A DNA stretch of 64,000 bases from Macrococcus carouselicus (GCF_004359515.1 NZ_SCWD01000004.1:51994-115993), one strand, 5' to 3'. Counted from the stretch's first letter, positions 50,543-60,511 are shown. The notes: a model not told the origin generated them from the letters alone. A program made the numbers and translations.

Positions 50543-51334
50543 ATGAAGATAACGAAGATAGAAGTGCAGAAGAACAATAAGGACCGTTTCAATCTCTATA
50601 TTGACGGGGACTTCAATATGGGCATCGACAGTGCCACCTATGTGAAGTTCAATTTGAAGAAGGATGACGTGCTGACAAAGGAAAGACTGCAGGCAATCAA
50701 GGCATATGATGACTATAGACGGGCCATCAACTCTGCAGTCATCTATCTCTCATATAAGAAGCGGACTGAGAAAGAGATCCGGGATTACCTGAAGAAGGCA
50801 GAAGTGAGTGAAGAGGTCATACAGGATGTCATCAAATACTGTTATGATAACCGTTATATCGACCATGATGACTATGCACGCAGTCTGATGAACACAATGC
50901 TGAATACAACGGATAAAGGACCGGATGTCTTCAGGCAGAAACTTTTCGACAAAGGGATAGAGCGTGCCATCATTGATGAATATTATGATAATTATACTGA
51001 GGAAATCACAGCGGAACGGATGGAAAAACTCATCCAGAAGCAGCTGAAAAGACACCAGGGTAAAACGTCAAGTTATATGGCAGCTCAGAAAACAATACAA
51101 ACACTGGTCCAAAAAGGTTATAATTTGAATAATATCACGCCCTATCTGGCTGCCAGTGATATAACGGATACGGATGCACTGCAGAAGGAACTGGAGAAGC
51201 AGGTGAACCGTCTATCGAGAAAGGCGTCTGGTTATGAGCTGAGAACAAAAGTCATTACAGCATTGATGCGTAAAGGATTCAAATACGACGAAATCAATGC
51301 CTCTTTGAAGGAAAGTGGTATAGAAGATGAATGA
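50543..51334 (+). CDS. recX: Regulatory protein RecX
   Basis: A 263-residue three-helix-repeat protein that binds and limits RecA filaments. It opens KITKIEVQKNNKDRFNLYI, typical of Bacillales RecX, and contains RTEKEIRDYLKKAEVSEEVI. The frame is open from 50474, but AAGGAGTGATCAC fixes the ATG at 50543. Its end overlaps the next gene by 8 bases. Confidence 0.93.
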   Translation: MKITKIEVQKNNKDRFNLYIDGDFNMGIDSATYVKFNLKKDDVLTKERLQAIKAYDDYRRAINSAVIYLSYKKRTEKEIRDYLKKAEVSEEVIQDVIKYCYDNRYIDHDDYARSLMNTMLNTTDKGPDVFRQKLFDKGIERAIIDEYYDNYTEEITAERMEKLIQKQLKRHQGKTSSYMAAQKTIQTLVQKGYNLNNITPYLAASDITDTDALQKELEKQVNRLSRKASGYELRTKVITALMRKGFKYDEINASLKESGIEDE

Positions 51335-51650
51335 AGAGAAGAAATTAGTAGAAATGTCTCCCGCTGAACTGAGAACCGCGATTGCGGCTTATAGAGAGAA
51401 AGCACGCAAAGCGGAAATGATGGGTATCATCAATGAATACGACGTCTATCAGCGAAAAGCGCTGATAGCAGAGAGCTACTTAGTGGATGCGTCCGAAATC
51501 GTCATCGGTAAGGTATACCGTCTGATCGGTAGTGAAGCGTCCTACTTCAAAGTCGAGAGAATCAAAGGCGTCTTTGCCTGGGGCTTTCGTCTGCAAGGTG
51601 ATGCATCTGAGGAGGGCATCCCACTCTCACTGCTGCAACTTGATCAATAA
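51327..51650 (+). CDS. YfhH family (DUF1811) protein
   Basis: A 107-residue protein: an N-terminal helical part (MSPAELRTAIAAYREKARKAE) and a C-terminal SH3-like barrel (VYRLIGSEASYFKVERIKGV). It follows recX in many Bacillales. Function unknown. It overlaps recX and is followed after 12 bases by the TagH-like gene. Confidence 0.85.
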   Translation: MNEEKKLVEMSPAELRTAIAAYREKARKAEMMGIINEYDVYQRKALIAESYLVDASEIVIGKVYRLIGSEASYFKVERIKGVFAWGFRLQGDASEEGIPLSLLQLDQ

Positions 51651-51662
51651 AGGAGTTTGAAC

Positions 51663-53171
51663 ATGTCTGGTGATATTCTCGTAAGACTAGTTGAAGTAAC
51701 AAAATATTTCCGGCACGATCAGACAGAGCAGTCTCTCCTGGCGCGATTTGTTCAGAATGAGAAGAATCGGTATGTCAGTATCAATAAAGTGACGATTCAC
51801 CTCTATAAGGGTGAGACGATGGGTATCGCAGGTATTGCAGGTTCCGGTAAAACTGTTCTGGCGCAGCTGATCGCTAAAGTGATCGAGCCGAACAGCGGCC
51901 GCGTGCGTAATAATGCCAGGACGTTTCTGGCAGCTGAGAGTTCAACCACCCATTCAGTCAGTCACTTCATTGAGACGATGCTGCTCAGCTATAATATTCC
52001 GCTTGCCGATTATGCCGAACTCAAGCATGAGATTCTGATATTCGCAGAACTGGAAGACAAAGATAAGACGAAAGTCAGTGAACTGACAGTCGTAGAAAGA
52101 GCACAGCTGCTGATTGCCCTCACCCAGTTTCTGCAGCCGGAAGTGGTGGTCTACAATGACCTGACCCGTCATCTGTCTCCGGCCTTCAAGAAGAAGTTCG
52201 GTGAAGTCATCGACGAGCTGGTCAGCCGGGATAAATCGGTGGTGCTTATGGAAGAGAATCCTGACCTGATGCTGTATAAAGCTGATTATGTCAGCTGGCT
52301 CAGTCACGGTCAGCTCAGACGTTCCGGTGAGCCGGGTGATGTGCTGCCGCAGTATCTCGATTATTACAGACAGTATAAGGGGACAAAGGAGGAATTATTT
52401 GACCTCGACTACAAGATCAGACGTCAGACCTTACAATCTCGGGAATTAAAACGGGTGAATCGTCATACACGTACTTATGTGAATGAAGACTTGAGAAAAT
52501 GGCTGTCACTGTCAGCTGTGCTGCTCGTACTTGGACTGGTGTTGTTCACGCTTGTCCTGAAAGATGTTCAGTATAAACCCGCAGTGGCTGAACAGCAGAA
52601 AGTGGCGATCAACAAACAGCCGGAGACGAGTTATACGGAGAAGTACGCGCTCGCAGCGGTCAGTAAACAGACAGCCGTCACCTTCAAAAACAAGACAGTT
52701 GCACAGCTGCCTGCCGGATCTTTAGTGGAAATCACCGCCATCAGCCCTGAAGATTATCGCATAGCCTATGACAGCAAAGAGATGAAGATAGAGAAGAAAA
52801 ACCTCATCTATATCAACCCGGCGGCCTTATATGACGAGCGGTCCTTTGAGGAGCTGAAGCCCTATATGTACAGCAACTATGTGAACTTTCATCAGTTTTT
52901 CAACGGTTTCCTCGGGGCGAGTCGGCAGAAGGTGGAGGATGAGCTGTATCCTGAAATTCGTGAGCCCTTTGCCATCAAGCTGACTGACAATGAGATCTAT
53001 CTGCAGTTTAATGAGCAAAAGAGAGTCAGTGGAATTCGTTTTCCGTTGGTAAATCGGCAGGAGATGAGGAAAAAGTTCAATCTGGACGACGACTTCTGGA
53101 TAGTTAAAGTGGATAATGGTTATGCTGTTGCTGATTTTGATGCACAGACATGGCTGTATTTCCGGAGATAG
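51663..53171 (+). CDS. TagH-like ABC ATPase with degenerate catalytic motifs and an extracellular domain
   Basis: A 502-residue protein built like B. subtilis TagH: an ABC domain (about 1-240), a basic linker, one membrane helix (about 281-299) and an external domain of about 200 residues with an SH3-like start (TAVTFKNKTVAQLPAGSLVEI). Walker A is intact (GIAGSGKT, 57-64). The signature, Walker B and H-loop are not recognisable: the corresponding places read SELTVVERAQLL, EVVVYNDLTRH and VVLMEENPD. ATP may be bound but hydrolysis is doubtful. RBS AAAGGAG. A permease gene follows after 9 bases. Confidence 0.75.
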   Translation: MSGDILVRLVEVTKYFRHDQTEQSLLARFVQNEKNRYVSINKVTIHLYKGETMGIAGIAGSGKTVLAQLIAKVIEPNSGRVRNNARTFLAAESSTTHSVSHFIETMLLSYNIPLADYAELKHEILIFAELEDKDKTKVSELTVVERAQLLIALTQFLQPEVVVYNDLTRHLSPAFKKKFGEVIDELVSRDKSVVLMEENPDLMLYKADYVSWLSHGQLRRSGEPGDVLPQYLDYYRQYKGTKEELFDLDYKIRRQTLQSRELKRVNRHTRTYVNEDLRKWLSLSAVLLVLGLVLFTLVLKDVQYKPAVAEQQKVAINKQPETSYTEKYALAAVSKQTAVTFKNKTVAQLPAGSLVEITAISPEDYRIAYDSKEMKIEKKNLIYINPAALYDERSFEELKPYMYSNYVNFHQFFNGFLGASRQKVEDELYPEIREPFAIKLTDNEIYLQFNEQKRVSGIRFPLVNRQEMRKKFNLDDDFWIVKVDNGYAVADFDAQTWLYFRR

Positions 53172-53180
53172 GTGGAGGCA

Positions 53181-53939
53181 ATGAAAGAATTAAGGACATA
53201 TGTACCCTACATCGTGAAAAATACAATCATTGATTTAAGATATAACATCAGACAGTATATCGGTTGGCTGCTGATTAATTTCGCATTGATTTTACTGAGT
53301 TACTTTATTGTGAATCTTATTTCGCCATCAGAACCGGATAAGACCAGACTGTTCTTTCAGCTGAGCGGATATCTGCTCTTTTTCTGGATGGCGGGTGTGC
53401 TCTACTATTCAAGTTTGCTGTTCTCACGGCGTGGCTTCATACTGGATATCACCAATCTGCCGCTCTACGTGCTGGTAAATGTTCATATTGTCAGCTTCCT
53501 GCTGCAGTTCGCTGCAGCATTCACCTTTCTTGTCATAGTGATGCTGACGGACCGTATCGAACTCAATATGAGCCTGATAGGAATCGCTTACTTTATCGCT
53601 CTGACCTATCTGCTGCTGATTCCCTCAGGCATTCTACTCAGCCTGCTGGAGTATTTCAGTCAGCATATGCGTAGAAATGTGATCATCCTGCTGACTGTCA
53701 TCATGTTATCTGTTTCAATCCTGTGGGTGCCGGTCCAACTGCCTGCACTTGTAGTGAAGATCTTAAGTCTGAACCCGTTCTATTTTCTCGTAAATGGTTT
53801 TCAGACGGCAGTAGTGGAAGGCGTCAGTGTATTCTATAAGGTGCCGCTGCATCTCCTCTTCCTATGTGAACTCATCTTTGTCTATATATGGACATTCTAC
53901 CTGTACAGAAAGCTGAAGGATGAAATAACCGGGAAATAA
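53181..53939 (+). CDS. ABC-2 type permease (TagG-like)
   Basis: A 252-residue membrane protein with an N-terminal amphipathic segment and six helices, ending in LCELIFVYIWTFYLYRKLKDE. The arrangement resembles TagG/ABC-2 permeases that export teichoic acid or polysaccharide. NPFYFLVNGFQTAVVEG matches the conserved NPxxxxxxxxR region only loosely. It partners the preceding TagH-like protein. AGGTGG lies 5 bases before the ATG. Confidence 0.75.
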   Translation: MKELRTYVPYIVKNTIIDLRYNIRQYIGWLLINFALILLSYFIVNLISPSEPDKTRLFFQLSGYLLFFWMAGVLYYSSLLFSRRGFILDITNLPLYVLVNVHIVSFLLQFAAAFTFLVIVMLTDRIELNMSLIGIAYFIALTYLLLIPSGILLSLLEYFSQHMRRNVIILLTVIMLSVSILWVPVQLPALVVKILSLNPFYFLVNGFQTAVVEGVSVFYKVPLHLLFLCELIFVYIWTFYLYRKLKDEITGK

Positions 53940-53943
53940 AGAG

Positions 53944-53986
53944 ATCCCATCATTTCAATGTGTGACAATGAAATGATGGGATTTTC
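53944..53986. terminator. Bidirectional terminator between permease and YfhP genes
   Basis: ATCCCATCATTTCA and TGAAATGATGGGAT are perfect 14-base arms around ATGTGTGACAA, followed by TTTTC. Confidence 0.8.
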
Positions 53987-53988
53987 AG

Positions 53989-54975
53989 TTATTGACGGAT
54001 AGGGCGGCTGTTCAGTTTTCTGAGGAGTTTTTCCTCTGAGAAGACCCAGCCGGTGTAGCTGTGCGTGACTTTGCAGTGGTGATCGAGATTAAGAATAGCA
54101 ACAAACGAATAGTGGCCATTCTTCAAGTATCTTAAATCGATGAATCTCAGTTCATAGCCATGCTCTTTTTCAACCAGCGTCCAGCGGTAGATGGAGCTGA
54201 AGCTGATAAAGGCTTTTAAGTTCGGGTCTCGTCGCGCATCAGCCATCACCTCATCCGGTGGTATAGGGGTACGTCTGAAGCGGTCGCTGAAGTTGACGTG
54301 ACGTTTATAACCGCGTCCGATATAATAATGTTTATCTGTTTCAACTGCCACACGCCATTCGAAGAAGCGGATGGTCGGTGCGACAAACAACTTGATGACC
54401 TTCTCATCATGCGGCAGAATTTTCAGTGCCTGCTTCTTCATGGATTGCTGCAGGCTGCGTCTGATGATATAGTAAATGACTAAAAGTACTGCAATAGTGA
54501 GGAACACAGGGACTGGGTTCACACCGGTTGCCCAGAGTATGCACCCTGTTATCAGTAATGTGAACATGATGGGATCGAATGTATTGATGATGCCGATCTG
54601 AATCCATTTTCTCGAAAACGGCCTAAGCGCCTGTGTGCCATATGAATTGAAGATATCAACGAAGACATGCAGAAAGACAGCAAGCTGAGTCCACAGCCAG
54701 AAGTGAAGTACATTAATGTCTTGTATAAAGAGATAGATGATGCCCACGATGAGAAGTGGCCACATCAATGTGAAAGGAACGGAATGTGTGATGCCGCGGT
54801 GATGTGTGATATAAACCGCGTTATTTCTCAGTTTGAGCACTGTATCGATATCCGGAATCTGCGAGCCGGCGACTACAGCTGTTGTGATTGCAGGATAATA
54901 GGCAGTCACAGAGGGATCGACGGTGGCGAGACCGGCAAGTGCGGCACCCATTGCAAAGTGTGTAGCTGTATCCAT
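53989..54975 (-). CDS. YfhP/YdjM-type membrane-bound metal-dependent hydrolase
   Basis: A 328-residue membrane protein of the LexA-induced YdjM/YfhP family. The opening MDTATHFAMGAALAGLA with His, and HHRGITHSVPF and HVFVDIFNSYGTQAL, provide the conserved His/Asp set. About five membrane helices are followed by a C-terminal soluble domain. Function is unproven; a phospholipase-C-like metal site has been suggested for the family. AAGGAGGACAGTCCA fixes the ATG at 54975. Adjacent and divergent to mutY. Confidence 0.85.
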   Translation of the reverse strand: MDTATHFAMGAALAGLATVDPSVTAYYPAITTAVVAGSQIPDIDTVLKLRNNAVYITHHRGITHSVPFTLMWPLLIVGIIYLFIQDINVLHFWLWTQLAVFLHVFVDIFNSYGTQALRPFSRKWIQIGIINTFDPIMFTLLITGCILWATGVNPVPVFLTIAVLLVIYYIIRRSLQQSMKKQALKILPHDEKVIKLFVAPTIRFFEWRVAVETDKHYYIGRGYKRHVNFSDRFRRTPIPPDEVMADARRDPNLKAFISFSSIYRWTLVEKEHGYELRFIDLRYLKNGHYSFVAILNLDHHCKVTHSYTGWVFSEEKLLRKLNSRPIRQ

Positions 54976-55053
54976 TGGACTGTCCTCCTTTTGTCTTATT
55001 ATAAATGAAAAAAGGAAGTTTGACATAAATTTTAATGACTATGAGGTGACAAT

Positions 55054-56088
55054 ATGAAAGACCCGGAAAACTTTGCAGCAGACCTGCTCGCCTGGTTTGA
55101 CACAAACAAAAGAGAGATGCCCTGGCGGGAGACAAAGGACCCGTATAAAATATGGCTGTCAGAAGTGATGCTGCAGCAGACACAGGTCAATACAGTGAGG
55201 AATTACTATATCAGATTTATTGAGCGTTTTCCGACTATAGAAAGTCTGGCGCATGCTGATGAGGACGAAGTGCTTAAATACTGGGAGGGACTCGGCTACT
55301 ATTCACGTGTGCGTAACTTTCAGAGTGCGGTCCGGGAAGTGGGGGAAACTTATGGCAGCGTACCGGCAGACGGTGAGAAGTTCCTGGCATTAAAAGGTGT
55401 CGGACCGTATACAAGAGGGGCGGTGATGAGTATCGCCTTCAACTTGCCCTATCCTGCAGTGGACGGCAATGTCTTCCGGGTGTTCTCAAGACTCGATAAT
55501 GATGCGACCGATACAGCTAAGCCCTCAGCGCGCAGACATTTTGAGGACAAAGTGATGGCAGTGATGCCTGAGCGAGCCGGAGATTTCAACGAAGCACTGA
55601 TGGAACTGGGGGCTACAGTCTGCACGCCGCGTAATCCGATCTGTATGCTCTGCCCGGTCAATGCGCACTGCGAGGCATTTGAGGCTGGAACTGCTCTTGA
55701 GCGTCCGGTCAAGATCAAGAAACTGAAACGCAAGGCACTGAAGTATAAAGTCATGCTGATCATCAATGATAAAGGTGAGATGCTTATCACTCAGCGGCCG
55801 AAGACCGGTCTACTCGGCGGGATGTGGCAGTTCCCGATGTTCGATGAGGATCTGTCAATGAGTGAGGTAGAGGAGATACTGGAAATGAAGCTCGCGGATG
55901 AGCAGGAGAAATATCATACGGTGACCCATGGCTTCACTCATCTTGACTGGATGCTTGACGTCTATATTGCAAGGACGACGGATACAGCTGCTGCAGGTTA
56001 TCAATTCATGGCCGCTGCCGACAAGGAAAATTACACTTTTCCCGTATCGATGACTAAAATCTTCAACCATTACCACTTAGGCAAATAG
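55054..56088 (+). CDS. mutY: A/G-specific adenine glycosylase
   Basis: A 344-residue base-excision enzyme that removes adenine opposite 8-oxoguanine. It has the HhH-GPD domain with catalytic Glu/Asp (SEVMLQQTQV, LKGVGPYTRGAV, PAVDGNVFRVFSR), the [4Fe-4S] ligands CTPRNPICMLCPVNAHC, and a C-terminal NUDIX-like recognition domain (about 230-344, LLGGMWQFPMFDE). RBS ATGAGGTGACAAT. Confidence 0.96.
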   Translation: MKDPENFAADLLAWFDTNKREMPWRETKDPYKIWLSEVMLQQTQVNTVRNYYIRFIERFPTIESLAHADEDEVLKYWEGLGYYSRVRNFQSAVREVGETYGSVPADGEKFLALKGVGPYTRGAVMSIAFNLPYPAVDGNVFRVFSRLDNDATDTAKPSARRHFEDKVMAVMPERAGDFNEALMELGATVCTPRNPICMLCPVNAHCEAFEAGTALERPVKIKKLKRKALKYKVMLIINDKGEMLITQRPKTGLLGGMWQFPMFDEDLSMSEVEEILEMKLADEQEKYHTVTHGFTHLDWMLDVYIARTTDTAAAGYQFMAAADKENYTFPVSMTKIFNHYHLGK

Positions 56089-56108
56089 GTTTCATGATAC
56101 ACAATGTA

Positions 56109-56117
56109 TGATATAAT
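56109..56117 (+). promoter_or_regulatory. Extended -10 promoter of the Ntdp gene
   Basis: TGATATAAT, a perfect extended -10, 37 bases upstream of the start. Confidence 0.5.
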
Positions 56118-56153
56118 ATGATTGCAAATACTAAATACTAGGTGGTGTGGAAC

Positions 56154-56705
56154 ATGGTCAAAGAATCCATACCAAAAGAAGGCCAGAATGTGCAGATTCA
56201 AAGTTATAAACATAACGGTAAAATCCATCGCGTCTGGTCCGAAACAACGATTTTAAAAGGGACCAATCATGTCATCATCGGGGGGAATAACAGAACGCTT
56301 GTTACAGAGAGTGACGGTAGAACGTGGGTCACACGAGAACCTGCGATTGTCTATTTTCATGCTGAATACTGGTTTAATGTGATCTGTATGTTCAGAGAAG
56401 ACGGTGTCTACTATTACTGTAACCTCTCTTCACCATTTGTCTATGATACAGAAGCCATCAAATATATCGATTATGATCTCGATATCAAGGTCTATCCGAA
56501 TGGTAAATATCATTTACTGGATGAAGATGAGTATCAGCAGCATATGAAGCAGATGAACTATCCCGCTGAAATTGATCAGATCCTTAGAAGAAACGTTGAT
56601 ACTTTGCAGCAATGGATTGAAAGAAAAAAAGGGCCATTTGCGCCGGACTTCATTAAAGTCTGGCAGGAACGTTTTCATTTACAGAAGCGTATGATGGAAG
56701 ATTGA
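56154..56705 (+). CDS. Nucleoside tri-/diphosphate phosphatase (DUF402, Ntdp)
   Basis: A 183-residue beta-barrel DUF402 enzyme. The S. aureus homologue hydrolyses nucleoside tri- and diphosphates, and this protein is nearly identical in segments such as [30 protein letters not shown] and [20 protein letters not shown], which hold the metal-binding Asp/Glu residues. The start at 56154 follows AGGTGGTGTGGAAC. It precedes the Sav1866-type exporter. Confidence 0.92.
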   Translation: MVKESIPKEGQNVQIQSYKHNGKIHRVWSETTILKGTNHVIIGGNNRTLVTESDGRTWVTREPAIVYFHAEYWFNVICMFREDGVYYYCNLSSPFVYDTEAIKYIDYDLDIKVYPNGKYHLLDEDEYQQHMKQMNYPAEIDQILRRNVDTLQQWIERKKGPFAPDFIKVWQERFHLQKRMMED

Positions 56706-56754
56706 ATCAACCTATGATCTATAGGTTGATTCTTAATTTTGAGGAGATGATTGA

Positions 56755-58497
56755 ATGTTCAGGCGTTATCTGCAGTTCGTCAAGCCTTATTCATGGCTGA
56801 TTGTGCTGACTATTATAATCGGGATACTGAAGTTCGGTATACCCTTGCTGATCCCGCTCTTGATCAAGTATGTCATTGACGATGTCATCGGCAATAATAC
56901 GATGTCTGTCGCTGACAAAAAAGAGGCCCTGTGGCATGTGCTGCTGATATTCAGCTTTATCTTTGTTGTGATCCGGCCACCTGTCGAATACTTCAGACAG
57001 TATCTTGCACAGTGGACCAGCAACAAGATTCTATATGATATCCGTAAGAAACTATACCGGCACCTGCAGGCCCTCAGTGTACGTTTTTATTCTAATAACA
57101 AGGTCGGCGAAGTGATTTCGCGCGTCATCAATGATGTCGAGTCAACGAAGGACTTTATCATCACAGGTCTGATGAATGTCTGGCTTGATCTGGTGACGAT
57201 CATCATTGCACTGGCCATTATGTTCACGATGGACGTCAAACTGACGCTCGCATCACTGGTCGTCTTTCCTTTCTATATGTTCAGCGTCTATTATTTCTTC
57301 GGCAATCTGCGCAAACTGACGCGTAAACGGTCACAGGCGCTCGCTGAAGTACAGGGCTTCCTGCATGAACGTGTGCAAGGCATGACGGTCATCAAGAGTT
57401 TTGCGATTGAAGAGAATGAGAACGAACGCTTCAATAAACGTAATATGAACTTCCTTGAGAAGGCGACCGACCATACAAAATGGAACGCGAAAAGTTTCGC
57501 GGTCATCAATACTATCACTGACGTCGGACCTCTGATCGTCGTCGGTTTCGGTGCTTACCTCGTCATTCAGGATGGTATGACAGTCGGTAGTCTTGCTGCA
57601 TTCATCGCATATCTTGACCGACTGTATGGTCCGCTGCGACGTCTTGTATCAAGTTCAACGACACTGACACAGAGTCTGGCATCGATGGACCGGATGTTCC
57701 AGCTTTTCGATGAACCTTATGATGTCGTCGATCAACCTGGTGCCAGAAATATGAAGATCGAACAGGGCGATATCCAGTTCAGACAGGTCGGCTTCAAGTA
57801 CAACGAGGCCGACAGTGAAGTGCTGCATCGTATTGACCTTGATATCAAGAGCGGTGAGACTGTCGCCTTTGTCGGTATGAGCGGAGGCGGCAAGTCTACG
57901 ATGATCAGCCTGATTCCGAGATTCTATGATGTCACAAGCGGACAGATTCGGATTGATGGTCATGCCATCGATGACTTCACGATTGAAAGCCTGCGTCATC
58001 AGATCGGCATGGTCATGCAGGATAATATCCTCTTCTCAGAATCCATCCGTGAGAATATCCTGCTCGGCAAACCGGAGGCAACAGAAGAAGAGATGATCTA
58101 TGCAGCGAAACTGGCCAATGCTCACGACTTCATCATGAGCCTGCCGGAAGGCTATGACACAGAGGTCGGGGAACGAGGCGTCAAACTTTCTGGTGGCCAG
58201 AAGCAGCGTGTCGCTATTGCCCGTGTCTTCCTGAAAAATCCACCTATTCTTATTCTGGATGAGGCCACAAGTGCGCTTGACCTGGAGAGTGAAGCGGTTA
58301 TCCAGGAAGCGCTGGAGACACTGTCAAAGGACCGTACGACCGTTATTGTGGCGCATAGATTATCAACTATTACACATGCCGATAAGATTGTTGTCATCCA
58401 GAACGGTGAGATAGCGGAGATCGGTACACATGATCAACTGATGGCTAACAGATCTCATTATTATAACCTTTATACGATTCAACATCTGGATAGTTAA
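56755..58497 (+). CDS. Sav1866-type multidrug ABC exporter
   Basis: A 580-residue half-transporter (TMD-NBD) that works as a homodimer to export hydrophobic drugs or lipids. It is closely similar to Sav1866 throughout, with six membrane helices, long intracellular loops ([16 protein letters not shown]) and the NBD: Walker [11 protein letters not shown]-loop MVMQDN, X-loop/signature [15 protein letters not shown], Walker [14 protein letters not shown]-loop VAHRLS. All catalytic motifs are intact. RBS GAGGAGATGATTGA. Confidence 0.95.
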   Translation: MFRRYLQFVKPYSWLIVLTIIIGILKFGIPLLIPLLIKYVIDDVIGNNTMSVADKKEALWHVLLIFSFIFVVIRPPVEYFRQYLAQWTSNKILYDIRKKLYRHLQALSVRFYSNNKVGEVISRVINDVESTKDFIITGLMNVWLDLVTIIIALAIMFTMDVKLTLASLVVFPFYMFSVYYFFGNLRKLTRKRSQALAEVQGFLHERVQGMTVIKSFAIEENENERFNKRNMNFLEKATDHTKWNAKSFAVINTITDVGPLIVVGFGAYLVIQDGMTVGSLAAFIAYLDRLYGPLRRLVSSSTTLTQSLASMDRMFQLFDEPYDVVDQPGARNMKIEQGDIQFRQVGFKYNEADSEVLHRIDLDIKSGETVAFVGMSGGGKSTMISLIPRFYDVTSGQIRIDGHAIDDFTIESLRHQIGMVMQDNILFSESIRENILLGKPEATEEEMIYAAKLANAHDFIMSLPEGYDTEVGERGVKLSGGQKQRVAIARVFLKNPPILILDEATSALDLESEAVIQEALETLSKDRTTVIVAHRLSTITHADKIVVIQNGEIAEIGTHDQLMANRSHYYNLYTIQHLDS

Positions 58498-58501
58498 GCT
58501 T

Positions 58502-58542
58502 GCCCCTGTTGTATACAGTCATACAACGGGGGATTCTTTTAT
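58502..58542 (+). terminator. Terminator after the Sav1866-type gene
   Basis: CCCCtGTTGTAT and ATACAACgGGGG arms around ACAGTC, followed by ATTCTTTT. Confidence 0.75.
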
Positions 58543-58790
58543 GGGCGATACAAACTATTGTCGATGCCATCCTTCTTGTATGATTCATCTATCTGCAGAA
58601 CGCCATCATCCCGGGCGAGCTGCATGTTGATCAGTCTCCAAAGATCGAGACGGAAAAAGGACTGGTGATTGAGGAGAAGCAGTACAGGGTAACGAACTAC
58701 AGATAGACTGTTCAATATAGCGGCGTGCGGTATTGTCTCCGGCTGATATCTCGCTCACCTGCTTTACAAGACAGAAAGAGGCGGTATAAT
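58543..58790 (+). other. Gap with possible coding remnant
   Basis: About 250 bases between a terminator and the AAG gene with no proper gene. Positions from about 58578 to 58705 read on the plus strand as the end of a protein (FIYLQNAIIPGELHVDQSP, then a charged stretch to a TAG) directly after an in-frame TGA and without a start or RBS. It may be a degraded gene fragment or chance. Confidence 0.3.
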
Positions 58791-59393
58791 ATGGATTTAA
58801 GTTTTATGAAAGAGGATACACTGCAAGCGGCACAGGCGCTGCTGGGCAAGAAAGTGACCACTGTCATTGACGGTGCTGTGACGTCAGGATATATCACTGA
58901 AACCGAGGCTTATCTCGGTATAGAAGATAAAGCGGCGCATGCCTTTCAGGGCAGACGCACGAAGAAGAATGAGATGATGTACCGCGAGTACGGAGGCATC
59001 TATATCTATACGATGCACGGTCATCACTGCATGAACTTTATTACACGGGATGCTGCATCACCTGAAGGCGTGCTGATTCGTGGACTTGAGCCGGCGGATG
59101 GCATCGAAATCATGCAGGAGCGTCGCGGCAGAATGGACCATCTGACAGATGGTCCGGGGAAACTGACGAAAAGCATGGGAATCCGGCGTGATCCACATAA
59201 CGGACTGCGTCTGAACCAAGGACCGATCATGATAAGTGCAGGTAAGGAACCGGCTGCTATCAGGGAATCGAAACGAATCGGTATCGACAATAAGGAAGAA
59301 GCGGTCGATTATCTGTATCGCTTCACGGTCTGCGGCAATCCTTATGTCTCAAAGGACCGCGTCCTACCAGCAGTTAACAATGGCTGGAAATAA
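58791..59393 (+). CDS. DNA-3-methyladenine glycosylase (AAG/MPG family)
   Basis: A 200-residue alkyl-base glycosylase. Characteristic blocks are YITETEAYLG (catalytic Glu), YREYGGIYIYTMHGHHCMN (the Tyr-rich base-flipping wall) and DGPGKLTKSMGI. The frame extends to 58725, but the family begins near the Met at 58791, 200 residues as in staphylococci; the RBS (AGAGGCGG) is modest. Alternative starts further in are less likely. Confidence 0.9.
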   Translation: MDLSFMKEDTLQAAQALLGKKVTTVIDGAVTSGYITETEAYLGIEDKAAHAFQGRRTKKNEMMYREYGGIYIYTMHGHHCMNFITRDAASPEGVLIRGLEPADGIEIMQERRGRMDHLTDGPGKLTKSMGIRRDPHNGLRLNQGPIMISAGKEPAAIRESKRIGIDNKEEAVDYLYRFTVCGNPYVSKDRVLPAVNNGWK

Positions 59394-59430
59394 AGAAGGT
59401 TGACTCAGATGAGTCAACCTTCTTTTTATA
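59392..59430. terminator. Bidirectional terminator between AAG and FUSC genes
   Basis: AAAGAAGGTTGACTC and GAGTCAACCTTCTTT arms around AGAT, followed by TTATA. Confidence 0.9.
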
Positions 59431-60511
59431 GGTCATGCATTTCATCCATGACCTTGATTTTATTGTCTTCCTTATGGAAGAGGTGGAAACTATGCGTTAA
59501 TTTATCCAGATGCTCAAGTTTCTCCCGGTATTCGAAGAGTGCGCTGATGACCAGTATGATATGCTGTTTGTTATAGGGCGGGTCTTCATCAAGACGAAGT
59601 TCTTGCAGCACCATTTCAAGGACGTCTTTCTTGAAGTTACCTGTCATCTTCGTGTCTTCTGACAGGTGAGTAGGCGACAGCTTATTGGTGACCTGCATCA
59701 GAATACCTTCATGCAATGTCATCAGTTCGTCCATCTCAAACTTGATCTGGATTCTTAAGTCCTCCGGCAGGTTCAGAATGTCATTTTCATAGCGGTTGAT
59801 TCGCCTCAGTAGATCGTATGCCCGCCTTGTCGTCATGATGAGTTCCTTGAAGAGGATTTTCTTGCGGATATTGCGATAGTTCTGCTTTTTGGTAAGGGCA
59901 CGTTCGTTCTTATAGAGGTTGAATTTCGATTCAAGCGCCACAATGCGGTCCCTGATCTCTTCGACGTCATGCTTGACGACATGATACTCACTTGAGCCGT
60001 TGATGCTGAGACGCAGCCATTTGAAGATATCATTGCTCAGCTGCTGGCAGTTATAGTAGAGCTTTGTCTCATATTGAGGTGGAAGGAACAGCAGATTGAC
60101 AAGTGCGGCACTGAGTACACCGATCATCACAAAAGCGAACCTTGTGATAGCGGTCATCATGAAATCGTCTCCGGACGCTTCCATGATGACCAGCTGAGTG
60201 ACGACAGCAAGTCCGGCCACATTCTGGAGGTTAAGCTTTGTCAGAAGTGAAATCAGAATAATAGTTGTCAGACCGACAACAAAAAGATGATTGCCGAACA
60301 TCTGTACAGCGATGATCGCAAGAAGCGCTCCCGTTGAATTACCCTGCAGATTCTCAAGAACAGATTTATAGGATTGATAGACACTGGGCTGCATGGCAAA
60401 CAGAGCTGAGATACCTGCAACTACATAGCCGGGCGTACCGATCATTTCAGCTACAAACAGGGCGAGCATGATGGCAATGCCGGTTTTAAATATTCTGGCG
60501 CCTAATTTCAT
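59426..60511 (-). CDS. FUSC / aromatic acid exporter family protein (second copy)
   Basis: A 361-residue protein of the same type as that at 34.6 kb: about six N-terminal helices (GIAIMLALFVAEMIG, GISALFAMQPSVYQSYK, NSTGALLAIIAVQMFG) and a soluble C-terminal half with a conserved RRAYDLLRRINRYE segment. It is longer at the C-terminus than its paralogue and clearly diverged, so this is not a recent duplication. RBS GAGGTAAATTGA. hemL lies upstream on the same strand with a 51-base gap. Confidence 0.8.
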   Translation of the reverse strand: MKLGARIFKTGIAIMLALFVAEMIGTPGYVVAGISALFAMQPSVYQSYKSVLENLQGNSTGALLAIIAVQMFGNHLFVVGLTTIILISLLTKLNLQNVAGLAVVTQLVIMEASGDDFMMTAITRFAFVMIGVLSAALVNLLFLPPQYETKLYYNCQQLSNDIFKWLRLSINGSSEYHVVKHDVEEIRDRIVALESKFNLYKNERALTKKQNYRNIRKKILFKELIMTTRRAYDLLRRINRYENDILNLPEDLRIQIKFEMDELMTLHEGILMQVTNKLSPTHLSEDTKMTGNFKKDVLEMVLQELRLDEDPPYNKQHIILVISALFEYREKLEHLDKLTHSFHLFHKEDNKIKVMDEMHDL

